The notes below the pieces were generated by a model. The model saw nothing but the letters and a program-made list of their open reading frames with translations. It searched no databases and had not been told where the DNA came from. Below, piece by piece: positions 9,115-18,953 of a stretch of DNA of 64,000 nt. The stretch lies in the NCBI GenBank assembly GCA_900323505.1, contig OOIN01000006.1:186001-250000 (forward strand), written 5' to 3'. The translations under genes and the position numbers were made by a program. Every line of letters starts with the position of its first letter. Within the stretch, counting starts at the first letter, position 1. This DNA comes from Ustilago trichophora (lineage: Eukaryota > Basidiomycota > Ustilaginomycetes > Ustilaginales > Ustilaginaceae).

Positions 9115-9130
9115 CTTATATGGCCTTCAA
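9115..9130 (-). promoter_or_regulatory. Core promoter of array copy 8
   Basis: Minus-strand TTGAAGGCCATATAAG keeps the consensus with two changes in the upstream block, about 105 bases before the ATG at 9011. Confidence 0.5.
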
Positions 9131-9480
9131 CTGCAGAGTCGTCAGCGTAGCAAAGACCCACCCGGTGGGGAACCTGGACGCCCGACAACTGTACAACGTC
9201 GTTGGAAGAGCAGGCCTTTCCCCCCACGGGCTGTGCAAACGCAGCGCGATGCAGTGGGGTAGGCAGTGGAACTGTGGGTACACTTTACATCCTCGTCATA
9301 TTATCTTCAACGCTGTGACATAGCGAATTGGAAAACTGCTGAATTGAACATGTCAAAGAAGAGAAAAACAAAAGTAACCATGCTGTACTGTAGGAAGAAA
9401 TGATGCTGAATGCGAATTATGTCTATGCAAAGGATGCCTTGAAAGCGAAAAAAAAAACTACCTCTTTACTACTGAACACC

Positions 9481-9972
9481 TTATTCCTGCAACCTCTCGA
9501 CGGCGTGTCTCTTTCCCTTCTTTCCACTTTTCTTGATCACTACGGTATCGGTGTAACCCACATGTTGAGGCTGAGCCAAGCTCGTCACCACCACCTCGTA
9601 CTTGCCTTCCTTGACGTTGGAAGGTACTGTCCAATCGAATCGACCGCACTTGGCACCGATTCCCATGTCGTTGCACTTCTTATCTTTCCAGCCGTGAATG
9701 CTTCCGACTTTGTCGGTGATGGTGTAGGTCTTCAGGCCCGTAGTGCCTTCCTCGGGCACGAGCTGGATTTTGAGGCCTCCAGCGGGTGCGTTGAGCCAAT
9801 TGACGTAAACCGACTGGTTAGGGTGCCAGATTACTTGGCATTTCCAGTGATCACACGATGGATAGTTGACATATAGGATCTTGCCGCGTGGATCGTCATT
9901 GGACGCTTGGGCAAAGACGGTAGCAGACAAGGCCAGAACGGTGGTGGCGAGGTAGGTGAGAAGTCGGACCAT
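9481..9972 (-). CDS. Secreted Kre9/Knh1-like protein, divergent array copy 9
   Basis: The product is 163 residues and the most divergent copy. A signal peptide covers about 1-21 (MVRLLTYLATTVLALSATVF). Extra cysteines Cys40 and Cys45 lie in the first loop, before the standard pair Cys100/Cys109 (C-x8-C, then GRFDWTVP). The fold markers VYVNWLNAPAGGLKIQLVPE (in parts, 55-74) and GKYEVVVT at 123-130 are clear. The C-terminus is basic (KKSGKKGKRHAVERLQE) and contains a Lys-Arg that a Kex2-type protease could cut. No TTGAAAGCT/TATA block was found upstream. Because it sits at the array edge with a different promoter, it may be the ancestral or a differently regulated member. Confidence 0.8.
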   Translation of the reverse strand: MVRLLTYLATTVLALSATVFAQASNDDPRGKILYVNYPSCDHWKCQVIWHPNQSVYVNWLNAPAGGLKIQLVPEEGTTGLKTYTITDKVGSIHGWKDKKCNDMGIGAKCGRFDWTVPSNVKEGKYEVVVTSLAQPQHVGYTDTVVIKKSGKKGKRHAVERLQE

Positions 9973-11185
9973 GATGAGAGAATGTATGCGGTGGACAGGA
10001 TGCTGACGAGCTGTGTTGGATGCAATCAAGGGACACCTTGAGCGGGTAGCGGGCTGGAAAGGGAAAGATAAGCAGGAAAAGAGTAATGGTGACGAGGTAG
10101 AAAGGGAAACAAGGGGAAAACGATTGAGATGGTGGTACGAAAAGTCTCGGTATTTGTACGAGTCCAACATTGCGGGGACAGCGCTGACCCTACCTCATAA
10201 GCTTCCCTGTGTGACGGTCGCATATGTCCCACCAGTGACAAGGGGTGGGTGGGTAGACCATGCAGCTGAAAGGGGCTGTTGTTTCCCGACTTCGGAAGTG
10301 CGCAGATCTGCAGGCAAGACAACAATGGCACCCCGACGGTCCGGGCGTGCACGAGTCTAAGGCCATTTTTTTACTCTCTTTCTTTCTCCCATCACTTGAC
10401 ACCCCAATGCGATGCCTTGTGTCCGGCGATCATCCTCACACGAGCAAGGGAAAAGCGTCGAAGCACCGAAAATAGCCCAAAAGATGCTGTACGATGATAA
10501 ACGAGCATGTGCGTACAGGTTGCATGAGAGGTGTTGATCTGCAATGCATCGCCGGCGGAAAACCTTTTGAAGTGAGCGCGAAAGTATTTTGAATCGCCGC
10601 TCGGCGAAAAAACAATGCCAATTTGGTGCAGAATGGAAGCTTTCGCTTGCATGACAAAGTTTGCCTCTCTCGTGTCTCTAACAGAGCCCAGTTTTGCCGA
10701 GACGAGTCGATCTGTTTTGTCATGCAACTAGCTTCAGTTGAGCTCATTATGTTGAAAGAAGAGAAGAGTTCTTCGTACGTAACAAGGGAAGCGGTTTGAG
10801 CGCTCACCGCGGTACTTGGCCCTTGGACCTCTTGGGGCCGGTGGTCACGGCCGACCAGGACACTATGTGGTGGTAAGTTTCGCCTGACCTCACCGCGAAC
10901 GGTCTTATAGCACTGTATAGCTTTGCAATCTCATCGAGACAAGGTATTGCGGGTTGGGGATGACTTGTGTTCGAGAGCGAGAAAGAGAAGTGGAACCTTT
11001 GAACGTCGTCTATGACCAATGGATTGGTACACGGACGAGAGGTGCCTTTTCTCCGACTTCCGAGATTCTCCCCCCTTTCTCCACATACACACACACATTT
11101 TTTGCTGTGCAAGGACCACCACCACCACCGACCTTGTCAACTCCATTCAACCGTCACTTTGACCCCATTGCCAAGAGACAGAACC
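9973..11185. other. Divergent spacer between array copy 9 and the PITH gene
   Basis: About 1.2 kb separates two divergently transcribed genes and must contain both promoters. No convincing coding frame or structural RNA is seen. A GTCCCACCAGTGAC motif near 10228 resembles GTGGGAC elements of the array spacers. A short CA run lies near 11088-11097. Confidence 0.5.
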
Positions 11186-11977
11186 ATGTCGCACAATCAC
11201 TCGCACTCTGGTCCCTGTGGACACGATCATCATCATGATGATGATTCTCATGTCAAGCCCGATGAGGTATGTATCTCCTCGCAACCTCTTCTTTCAGCCA
11301 CGTTTGTTGCATCACCACTAATCTCTCTCTATCTACTGTATGTGTACATTTTTGACTCTCATATGGGCGAACGGTAGGGAGATCAAGATCTTCTCTATTC
11401 CAGTATCGATCGAGACCGCATCCTCACCCTTAACGAGACCGTCCCCGGCAGTGGCGCTTCGATCTTCAAACCATGGGATCGAAGACTCGACCCGCTCCCC
11501 GAACTCGTATCCGATGCCGATGATCAACTAATCATCCATATCCCCTTCACCTCTTCCGTCAAATTATCAACTCTCCTCTTCCGTCCTTCTCCCAATCCTC
11601 CCTTCACACCTGAATCCATAAAACTCTACAAAAACCTCCCAGAATCATCCATATCCTTCGATGACCTCCCCTCCCTTACCCCCAACAAAATCACCACCAC
11701 CCTCAACAGCATCCCCACAATCTCCGACACTTCCCAAATCATCTCCTTCCCCCTAGCCCCCGTCAAATGGTCAAACACAGACTCGGTCACAATCTTCATA
11801 GAATCTAGTCTCGGAGGAGACCATTCAGGAATCCAATTCTTGGGTTTCAAAGGAAAATCTTCAGGTTACACACGTCAGGCTCCCCAAAACATCGTCTACG
11901 AAAGCGCTCCTCAGCTCAAAGATCATTCCAAAGTTGGCACCGATAGCCTCTCTTCCGCTCACGGATTCGGTCATTAA
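11186..11977 (+). CDS. PITH-domain protein, two exons
   Basis: The exons are 11186-11266 and 11378-11977. The 111-base intron starts GTATGT and ends GGTAG, and the joined frame gives 226 residues. Residues 1-27 are rich in His and Asp (MSHNHSHSGPCGHDHHHDDD), then GDQDLLYSSIDRDRILTLNE opens a PITH domain filling about 30-200. Typical markers are the ASIFKPWDRR segment, a strand run LIIHIPFTSSVKLSTLLFRP, and GIQFLGFKG near the end. PITH (proteasome-interacting thioredoxin) domains occur in TXNL1-like and PITHD1-like proteins. No thioredoxin CxxC domain is attached here, so it is the stand-alone PITHD1 type. It converges on HMG1 with only about 190 bases between the stops. Confidence 0.88.
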
Positions 11978-12098
11978 GGGAAGAAAGCACAACAACGCCA
12001 CCGAAACCGGCTTCAAGTCCGAACGATGCGCGGATGAATCGATAGTTCTTTCTTTGTGTATGACTTGATGCGTATGTATGATATTTACAAAAACAAAA

Positions 12099-12129
<31 letters not shown>

Positions 12130-12154
12130 CGTGCGTGTGTGTGTTTGTGTGTGC
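12099..12154. repeat. GT microsatellite
   Basis: An uninterrupted (GT)11 run is followed by imperfect GT/GC/TT units. It lies between the converging PITH and HMG1 stop codons, in their 3' untranslated region. Confidence 0.9.
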
Positions 12155-12169
12155 GGGTCAGGCTTGCAT

Positions 12170-15100
12170 TCACTGATTCTGCGAAAGCGAAGCAGCCCGT
12201 CCAGTGCTGTCGGACGCAGGAATGCTCAAATTGGTCATCGACATGGTCCGTGTACCCGTTGGCGAGCCACGATTCGACTGTCCCACCGGTGGGGCAACGA
12301 GCGGTGTCATCGAGGCAGCAAAGTGCTTGGGTGTCTCTGGTCTCGGCAAAGGTGTCATGGTACCTGGTGTCGAAGGCACGGAGCGGTTGTGCTTCATGTG
12401 CGCCTGGATCAAGTGTCCTGCGCAGAGAGCACCCATAAGGGACAGCTCACCAGCCATGACTGAAGCTGCAATGATACGCGCCAGTCTCTGCGCGTTGGCA
12501 CCTGGCGTAGACGAGTGTGCGCCGGCGATTCCCATCATCTCGAGCATCGATCGCTGTGGTGGCAGCACAGTTCCTCCACCAACGGTACCGACTTCAATGC
12601 TGGGCATCGAGACAGTGATCAGCAGATCCTGATCGTCGTTGATGGCTTCCATGAGCGTAATACAGTTGGACGATTCGACGTTCTGAGCTGGATCCTGACC
12701 CGTAGCAAGGTAGATGGCAGTCAAAATGTTGGCAGCGTGGGCGTTGAATCCACCGACGGATCCAGCCATGGCCGAACCGATCAGGTTCTTCTTGTTGTTG
12801 AGGTTGACCAAATCACGAACGTTGCACTTGAGCACCGACTTGACCACATTACCAGGCACGACAGCCTCAGCGACAACGCTCTTACCACGTCCCTCGATCC
12901 AGTTGATGGCGGCGGGCTTCTTATCCGTGCAGTAGTTGCCCGAAAGCGACAAGACCTTCATCTCGGGGAAGTAGTCCTCGGTCATCATGCCCAGCGCCTT
13001 CTCGACACCCTTGGAAATCATGTTCATGCCCATAGCATCACCGGTCGAAGTAGCAAATCGGACGTAGAGCGTTCGGCCAGCAAGAACACAACGCAGCGAC
13101 GACAGTCGTGCAAAGCGAGAAGTCGAGTCGAAAGCAGCCTTGATGATGGAAGCACCTTCCTGCGAGTCGATCCATCGCTTGGCCTTGGCTGCCTGCACAA
13201 CGCTGGGGAATTCGAGAGCGGGTCCACGAGTCATGGCATCCTGCGTCAACACTGTCGTCACTCCACCACCAGCGTTGAGAGCCTTGCATCCTCGCGAGGT
13301 CGAAGCAACCAGAGTACCTTCAGTAGTGGCCATGGGAATAGGCATGATCTGTCCGTCAATGTTGAGTGGACCTGCGATACCAACCGGGATGGGCATGTAA
13401 CCGACCACGTTCTCGCAGCAAGCACCCATGACCTTTCCGTAGTCGTAATCGCGGTGAGGCAGGAGTGAGCTCTCGAGCGTCTTGGTCGCCGAAGCACGCG
13501 AGACGAGCGCTCGTCGCACGCGAACAGCGCGTTCGTGATCCTGAAGAACCTTCTCCAAGGCGTAGGCGGCGATCTTTCCGTTCTGGCTGAGAGTGATGAT
13601 CTCCTCATCGGTCAAGAAGAAGACACCAGCACCGCCGGCATAGATGTCGATAAGCTCCTCGAGAGGTCGAATGACCGCCTCACCATCGGGTCCAACATAG
13701 GTAGCAGCCTGGAGACGAATCTGCTGTCCACGCTGTTCGGGAGCAGCGACGGCACCGGTACCGTCGGAGCTGGGTGCAACATCCGACTTCTTGATGGTCT
13801 CCATAGCATCGGGCTTGACAGCCGCAGCAGGAACAGCGTTGACACCAGCGCCCTGAGCCGAAGCATCCTTGGACGCCAGCTTGTCGTTCTCCCGTGCGAG
13901 CTTGGAGAGAGGAGACGAAGCGTGAGCGGCCGACATCTGAGCGAGCTTGCTGTGGTAATCCGAGATCTCATCTGCGCTCTTGCCACGCACCTGGACGGTC
14001 GGCCTGCCGTTCTCGCCACGAGAGCTCCATCTTCTGCGGTTGCGTTCGCTGTGCTCCTCGATGGCCTTGGCTTCGCTGTCGAGGTGAGCGCCAATAAATC
14101 GAGCTGCGGCGTAGGCGGCGGCGCCAGCCGCGTTACCTTCCGACAGAGCGGCATTGCCGGTAGCGATACCCTTGAGCAGGTAGGCATTCAGGAAGATGCT
14201 GATACCAAGAGCCAGAGACATCCACTTGCTGATGACGGGGTCACCGACGATGATGGTCCATCCGCTCATGAGGCTGTCAAGAACGGCAAGCGACGAGCTG
14301 CCTCGGCCGACGGGAACAGGTCGCACTCCGGCAGAAGTGATCTGTGCATAGACACCAGAAGCGTTGAGGGCGGCACTGGCGAGAGCGCTGCGCGATGCAG
14401 AGACCGACTCGTTGGCCTCGAGCAGAATGAGGATGGTAGGCTCCGAGATGCGAGCAACGAGGTCAATGTCGGCAGGCTGCGACTGCGAGAGCTGAGCAAG
14501 GAGAGGAGCGATGGCAGAGGAAGCAGCGGGACCAAAGATGGGTGACTGCTCAGCGACAATCTGGTAAGGCGAGGGCTCGTAGGTGGCGTGGTGACGGGTG
14601 ATGGCCGACTGCCTGGTCAGGGTCGAGATCAGGTTGAACGAGTGCAAGACGAGGAACGAGGTGATGAGGAGGAGCTTGAGACGTCCGAGAGGGTTTTCGG
14701 ACTTGCGGCGCTTCTCGGAAGGTGCCGAGCCAAAGAGAGTCTGGCAAACCTTCTTCCAAAGAGGACGGCTGGAAGGCGTAGGGCTTGAGTCGCGTGAAGT
14801 CGAGCTGTCGGAAGTTGGGCTGGCAGGGGCCGAGTCCGAGTCTAAGCTGAGCTCGGCGCTGAGCTTGGGCTTGCGAAGGCCGCGCTTAACCTTGATCCGG
14901 TGCACCTCGACCATGACGGTGAGGATCGAGACGTAGAATGCAAAGAGGAAGATGCAGTCGAAAAGCAGGATGAGAGCGGCAAGTTGGCAAAACTCGCGAA
15001 GACCGCTGACACCGCTGGTGGCGCCAACGGCCATGACAGCGATCTCGATGAGGTAGTCGCGGATGATGGGGACGCCGACACGGTTGACAGCCGAAACAAC

Positions 15101-16630
15101 GATCTCGTGCGCGGGCATGGGAGTCGGCTCGGCCCAGCGCAGGCTGTCCTCGCTCTTGAGTCGCTCGGTCAAGGCACGGACGAAAGATTCCTCGCGCGAC
15201 ATGGCAGCAGCGCCGTTGGTAGCCGCAGCTGGGGATTTGCCAAGAGTACCGATCTCGGGCTTAGCAGCGTGGTCAAGGTTGCTGAGGATGAGCTCGGAGC
15301 GCTCCTTGTTGCTGAGTACGTTGGCCGAAGGAGTAATCTCGGGGTGAGTGAAGATGGCACGCGTTAGCAGGTAAGGTTTTTCGAATCCGACGAGGATGAC
15401 GAGGAAGGGCAGCGCTTCGGAGAGGCAGATGGGGTCGACCGTGACACCGAGGAGGTAGGCGAAGGTGATGGCCAGGAGGAAAGCAAAGATGGACGACATG
15501 AGGACGGAAGCGCCGAGCCAAAAGTTGCTGCCAAACTTGCGCATCGAGAGGAAGAGGTTGACAAAGGTGCCGTGCATCAGAATGTAGGCCGAGAGCATGA
15601 CAAAGATGTCGGCGGAATCGGCTTTCTTGAGCAGAGCCCAGAAACGAATGACGAGTGCCTTGACGGCGTAAGCCATCCAACGGATACGCTGAATCTCCTC
15701 GTTGTTGCCCATGGCACCGCGCTTTCCCTTGAGGTTGTTGGGTGCGTACGGGTTGAACTCGCCATCCGGGACAAGAGGAATGACACGAAGACCGTCGTAA
15801 AGCTCGTTGAGCTCTGCAGCGGAAGCTTTGGCGACGGTGGCAGGACGGGGTACCGAGTTGACGGCGTTGGAGAGCGACTTGGAAAGGAGCGATGGATCGA
15901 CGACGTTGCCGAGGAATTCGTTGCGAAGGACAGCTTCGTCGGCAGCGGTGCTGGCAGAGCTGGACGCAGCAGCCGAAGTGTCAGCAAAGGTCTTTGCGAA
16001 AACGTAGGCCGAGTGCTGCGAGTCGTCGTCCTTGATCAAGGTAGCAGCAGAATTGCGACCGACGAGATTGTTGACAAGGTTATGTGAGAGGGCAGGGAGA
16101 ATGGCGTCCTGAATCTGAGAGGCCATGTAGGATTCCCTTGCGCTGGTGAGGAGGACAGGCTCGACGAAGAAGGTGTGTGACGAAGAGTCGACTTGGGTAG
16201 CTGCGACCTCGGCACCGTTGTGAGAAAGCTGGCTGAGAGGCTGCCAGATGTTGGCAGCACCGGCTTTTCGAACGTAGACGGTGTCGGCATCGTTGTGAAC
16301 AGAGGTGAGAGTGGCTGCAGTGTTTGGTGCGGGGGCGGCGTCGTTGTTACCGGCACCTGCCCACTTGAAGAGACCGGACGAGGAACTGGAAGCGAGGCTG
16401 GTAGCCTCGATGGAGATGGGCTCGAAAAAGTTGGAGTGGGTGACAGCATGGAGAAGCTGAAAGTAGGCGAGGGTGACAATGATGAAGATGGTGACGATGA
16501 CCTCGATGGGGTTCTGGGAAGCAGCGCGAGCCAAGCGTCTGAGCATGACCTTGGGCAGGGAGAGGGGCTGAGCGGTGATGCCGATGGAAGAGGAACCGCT
16601 GGTATACGAGGAAGCCGAAGCGGACGACAT
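12170..16630 (-). CDS. HMG1: 3-hydroxy-3-methylglutaryl-CoA reductase
   Basis: This is the rate-limiting mevalonate/ergosterol pathway enzyme of the ER membrane, 1486 residues and without introns. An N-terminal membrane segment lies near 38-60, and a sterol-sensing-type group of helices spans about 325-430 with further segments to about 600. The linker to about 1000 is low in complexity. The class I catalytic domain follows (about 1010-1415). Its motifs are [17 protein letters not shown] with the catalytic Glu (about 1074), [11 protein letters not shown] (about 1197), a [11 protein letters not shown] segment with the catalytic Lys (about 1232), [12 protein letters not shown] with the catalytic Asp (about 1308) and HMKHNRS with the catalytic His (about 1409). 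A 70-residue Ser/Thr/Pro-rich tail follows. It is larger than yeast Hmg1 (about 1050 residues), mainly through long linkers. Confidence 0.97.
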   Translation of the reverse strand: MSSASASSYTSGSSSIGITAQPLSLPKVMLRRLARAASQNPIEVIVTIFIIVTLAYFQLLHAVTHSNFFEPISIEATSLASSSSSGLFKWAGAGNNDAAPAPNTAATLTSVHNDADTVYVRKAGAANIWQPLSQLSHNGAEVAATQVDSSSHTFFVEPVLLTSARESYMASQIQDAILPALSHNLVNNLVGRNSAATLIKDDDSQHSAYVFAKTFADTSAAASSSASTAADEAVLRNEFLGNVVDPSLLSKSLSNAVNSVPRPATVAKASAAELNELYDGLRVIPLVPDGEFNPYAPNNLKGKRGAMGNNEEIQRIRWMAYAVKALVIRFWALLKKADSADIFVMLSAYILMHGTFVNLFLSMRKFGSNFWLGASVLMSSIFAFLLAITFAYLLGVTVDPICLSEALPFLVILVGFEKPYLLTRAIFTHPEITPSANVLSNKERSELILSNLDHAAKPEIGTLGKSPAAATNGAAAMSREESFVRALTERLKSEDSLRWAEPTPMPAHEIVVSAVNRVGVPIIRDYLIEIAVMAVGATSGVSGLREFCQLAALILLFDCIFLFAFYVSILTVMVEVHRIKVKRGLRKPKLSAELSLDSDSAPASPTSDSSTSRDSSPTPSSRPLWKKVCQTLFGSAPSEKRRKSENPLGRLKLLLITSFLVLHSFNLISTLTRQSAITRHHATYEPSPYQIVAEQSPIFGPAASSAIAPLLAQLSQSQPADIDLVARISEPTILILLEANESVSASRSALASAALNASGVYAQITSAGVRPVPVGRGSSSLAVLDSLMSGWTIIVGDPVISKWMSLALGISIFLNAYLLKGIATGNAALSEGNAAGAAAYAAARFIGAHLDSEAKAIEEHSERNRRRWSSRGENGRPTVQVRGKSADEISDYHSKLAQMSAAHASSPLSKLARENDKLASKDASAQGAGVNAVPAAAVKPDAMETIKKSDVAPSSDGTGAVAAPEQRGQQIRLQAATYVGPDGEAVIRPLEELIDIYAGGAGVFFLTDEEIITLSQNGKIAAYALEKVLQDHERAVRVRRALVSRASATKTLESSLLPHRDYDYGKVMGACCENVVGYMPIPVGIAGPLNIDGQIMPIPMATTEGTLVASTSRGCKALNAGGGVTTVLTQDAMTRGPALEFPSVVQAAKAKRWIDSQEGASIIKAAFDSTSRFARLSSLRCVLAGRTLYVRFATSTGDAMGMNMISKGVEKALGMMTEDYFPEMKVLSLSGNYCTDKKPAAINWIEGRGKSVVAEAVVPGNVVKSVLKCNVRDLVNLNNKKNLIGSAMAGSVGGFNAHAANILTAIYLATGQDPAQNVESSNCITLMEAINDDQDLLITVSMPSIEVGTVGGGTVLPPQRSMLEMMGIAGAHSSTPGANAQRLARIIAASVMAGELSLMGALCAGHLIQAHMKHNRSVPSTPGTMTPLPRPETPKHFAASMTPLVAPPVGQSNRGSPTGTRTMSMTNLSIPASDSTGRAASLSQNQ

Positions 16631-16713
16631 GGTGGCTGACGACTAGATGGCGAGCCGAAGCTGCTTGCGAGGTGGAAAGTCGACGATCAAGGATCACAAG
16701 GAGGTTTTTGAGG

Positions 16714-16716
<3 letters not shown>

Positions 16717-16762
<46 letters not shown>
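16717..16762. repeat. GA microsatellite near the HMG1 start
   Basis: (AG)n runs almost perfectly for about 46 bases, roughly 90 bases upstream of the HMG1 ATG, so it lies in the 5' untranslated region or core promoter. On the transcribed strand it reads CT. Confidence 0.9.
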
Positions 16763-16764
<2 letters not shown>

Positions 16765-17336
16765 GAGTTGAAACGACAATGCTGAGAGACGGAATTTACA
16801 AGGGGTAGACCAACGAATCCAAGATTAGCACGTCGATGGAAGAGGGGGCGTAGGAGAAGATTCGGGTTTGCCTAAAATCGTTATCTGCAATCCAGTGATC
16901 GTTATGGCGGAGGGGAGAGGTTTTGCAGAAGAAAGCGAAGCGTAATCCGAAGGTTGAAACCAGCAAGCCAAGTTGAGAAGGCTTTGGCAAAGAAACCAGC
17001 AAACGAATGCGGTTTTGAGAAAGATGGACGGAGTTGAGTCGGTCCTTGTTGTTTTCTGAGCTCGAGGTGGTTAGGGAAGCTCGAGAAAGCGGTGGGATCG
17101 ACGCAACACGAAGAGCAAGCGATCCTTCAATGATCCACTTGGATGTGGGGAAGGATAGAGATGCTCGCCTGCGAAGAGGTGGTGATGAAGATGATGATGA
17201 AGAGAAGGTAAAAGTGAGAGGAAGGGGGAAGAGTGGCACCACTGATGATTGCGGCAGAGGCACTTTTGCGTCGAAGAAAAGGAACGGACTGGCAGGTGCA
17301 GCAAAGCGGCGTGTGACAGGACACAAGGAACACGGA

Positions 17337-17396
17337 GAGAGGGAGAGGGAGAGGGAGAGAAAGAGACCAACAGAGAGAGAGAGAGAGAGAGAGTAG
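17337..17396. repeat. GA-rich imperfect repeat
   Basis: GAGAGGGAGAGGGAGAGGGA-type units end in a pure GA run, followed by a short GT run at about 17397-17409. Confidence 0.8.
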
Positions 17397-18241
17397 TGTG
17401 TGTGTGTGCAAGTGCAGGCAGGCAGAGAGGAAAGGATCGTCGAGAGGCAGCAGCGGCTTCTGTTCTCGCTCCCACTCTGAGAGAGAGAGATGTGGTGTCT
17501 GTCTGTGTGCTATCGGATTGGCTAACGAGATATACAGTAAAGAAGAAGCTTTTCTTTTTTTTTTTTTTTTGTGAATTTTGAGAAGAATTCAAGAACAAGC
17601 ACAAGCGCAAGAGCACAGAGCGTACGGCAAAGTGAATCATTTTCCCCAAAAAAATTGCTCTTGTGGCGCTGTACCTTTTGAATTTTTACGTGTCGAGGGA
17701 GAGAGAGAGGCGCGTTCGCGTGGGCGGTCAACCGGTCGTGTGCGATCAGCACCAAAAAAAAAGAAGAAAAAAAAAAAAAAGGGCAAAGAAAGTGGGGCCA
17801 CTTTGGTCCACCGCCTGTGTGCCTCTTTCCATATCCAAATCGACAAGAGAGACAGGACACAGCCGCGTCCTTTTGTGCGTGTGTCTAAATCGGGCTAAAT
17901 TTCGGGGCGAATTTCTTACGCTCTGCAAACGACTCGCTTGTAGAGCCTCTCTTTTGCCATTCAAAGCATCGCGGTCTTCGTCTGCGCCTTTGGTGGTCCG
18001 CAAATACCGTTTGTGCCAAATGGACTTGCTGGAGTGTGACCGAGTAGCTAGGCGAAGCAACAGATGCTTGTCATATCTGTATTCATTCCCTTTCTTTTCT
18101 TCTGGCGAAGCTGCAAAGTGTCAGCACTCATTTCAACTCGTCAACCCGCCGACACACATCTCTGTCTGAGTTTTGAATTTTGCACAGGCAAGGGACACTC
18201 TCTTGCTTGCAGCTTCTGAAACCGACACAAACCGCAACCAG

Positions 18242-18244
<3 letters not shown>

Positions 18245-18287
<43 letters not shown>

Positions 18288-18288
18288 C
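18245..18288. repeat. CA microsatellite
   Basis: A pure (CA)22 tract in the spacer between CLU1 and HMG1. Confidence 0.95.
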
Positions 18289-18867
18289 CTCTCTTCTTGG
18301 TTGTAATCAGCGTTGACATGGTGGAAAATTGCGATTCGGTGTATCGCCGATATCCATGAGGAGAACAGCCGAACATGCCCTTTTGACTGTATATGTCACC
18401 GTCGGTTATGGGACGTCTTTTTGTCCCCATAGCCGGAGCAGCACACAAGCCGACCTTGGTGGCGTGTCTTCGTCATTAGATTACACAAAACTCCCGCCAG
18501 CTGACCCGGTCTTGATCCCTTCTTCTGGTTCATTTGCCGTGACAACTGTGGGGTTCGACACAGAGCTTCTCAGGGTCCATCACCTCGTGTCAGGCCACAT
18601 CCGACCCTCGACTCGACAAAAAGGTCTCAACTTACCCCACAATTCGACACAGTACCGCCCTAATCTCCTGTCTTCATCGGCCCACTCTCGCTCCTACGGG
18701 CACTGCCACATCGCACCACCCTCTACCAACATCAACACCTCACATTCCGCCTTCGCACCCATAATAAAGGTAAAACTGTAAAAGAGGTGGTGCGATTCTT
18801 TTCATGGGACGATACTAACATCGTCGTCCTGCATGTATTCGTACAAGACATTTGGATTTTGTGATAT

Positions 18868-18890
18868 GCTGCTGCTGCTGCTGCTGCTGT
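18868..18890. repeat. CTG trinucleotide run downstream of CLU1
   Basis: Seven GCT/CTG units lie about 65 bases beyond the CLU1 stop, in its 3' flank. Confidence 0.9.
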
Positions 18891-18953
18891 TTTGTTCTCA
18901 TAGATCATCATCCTTTCCTATCCCATGTCTATGAGGCTGTCTTGATGCCAGGC

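Larger units (their letters stand above)
1465..9480. other. Spacers between the nine array genes
   Basis: The eight spacers are 1465-2037, 2434-3024, 3445-4066, 4502-5085, 5536-6252, 6868-7584, 8005-8615 and 9012-9480. They hold no independent gene that can be supported. Each contains the promoter of the copy to its left: a TATA box 70-115 bases from the ATG, usually next to TTGAAAGCT. Several contain GTGGGAC-type motifs. The part just downstream of each stop is also similar between copies; for example the minus-strand text ATGATTGAATGA recurs after copies 5, 6, 7 and 8 with small changes. The spacers therefore look like duplicated regulatory DNA rather than unrelated filler. Confidence 0.65.
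16631..18953. other. 2.3 kb SSR-rich spacer upstream of HMG1
   Basis: This stretch lies between the HMG1 start and the CLU1 stop, both on the minus strand, so it must hold the HMG1 promoter. It contains many simple tracts: GA runs (about 16717-16762 and 17337-17396), T and A runs, a CA run and a CTG run. Several open frames of up to about 190 codons exist, but they are composed of these tracts (runs of Ser-Leu, Lys or Arg-Glu) and none shows a domain. No gene is called. Confidence 0.55.

Noticed and set aside
12515..15367. Long plus-strand frames antisense to HMG1 (up to 336 codons)
   Set aside because: They mirror the codon bias of a definite catalytic gene; translations are Ser/Arg/Asp-rich without domains.
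18329..18781. 150-codon plus-strand frame between CLU1 and HMG1
   Set aside because: It shows no recognisable motif and lies in a repeat-rich spacer; no transcript signal can be inferred.
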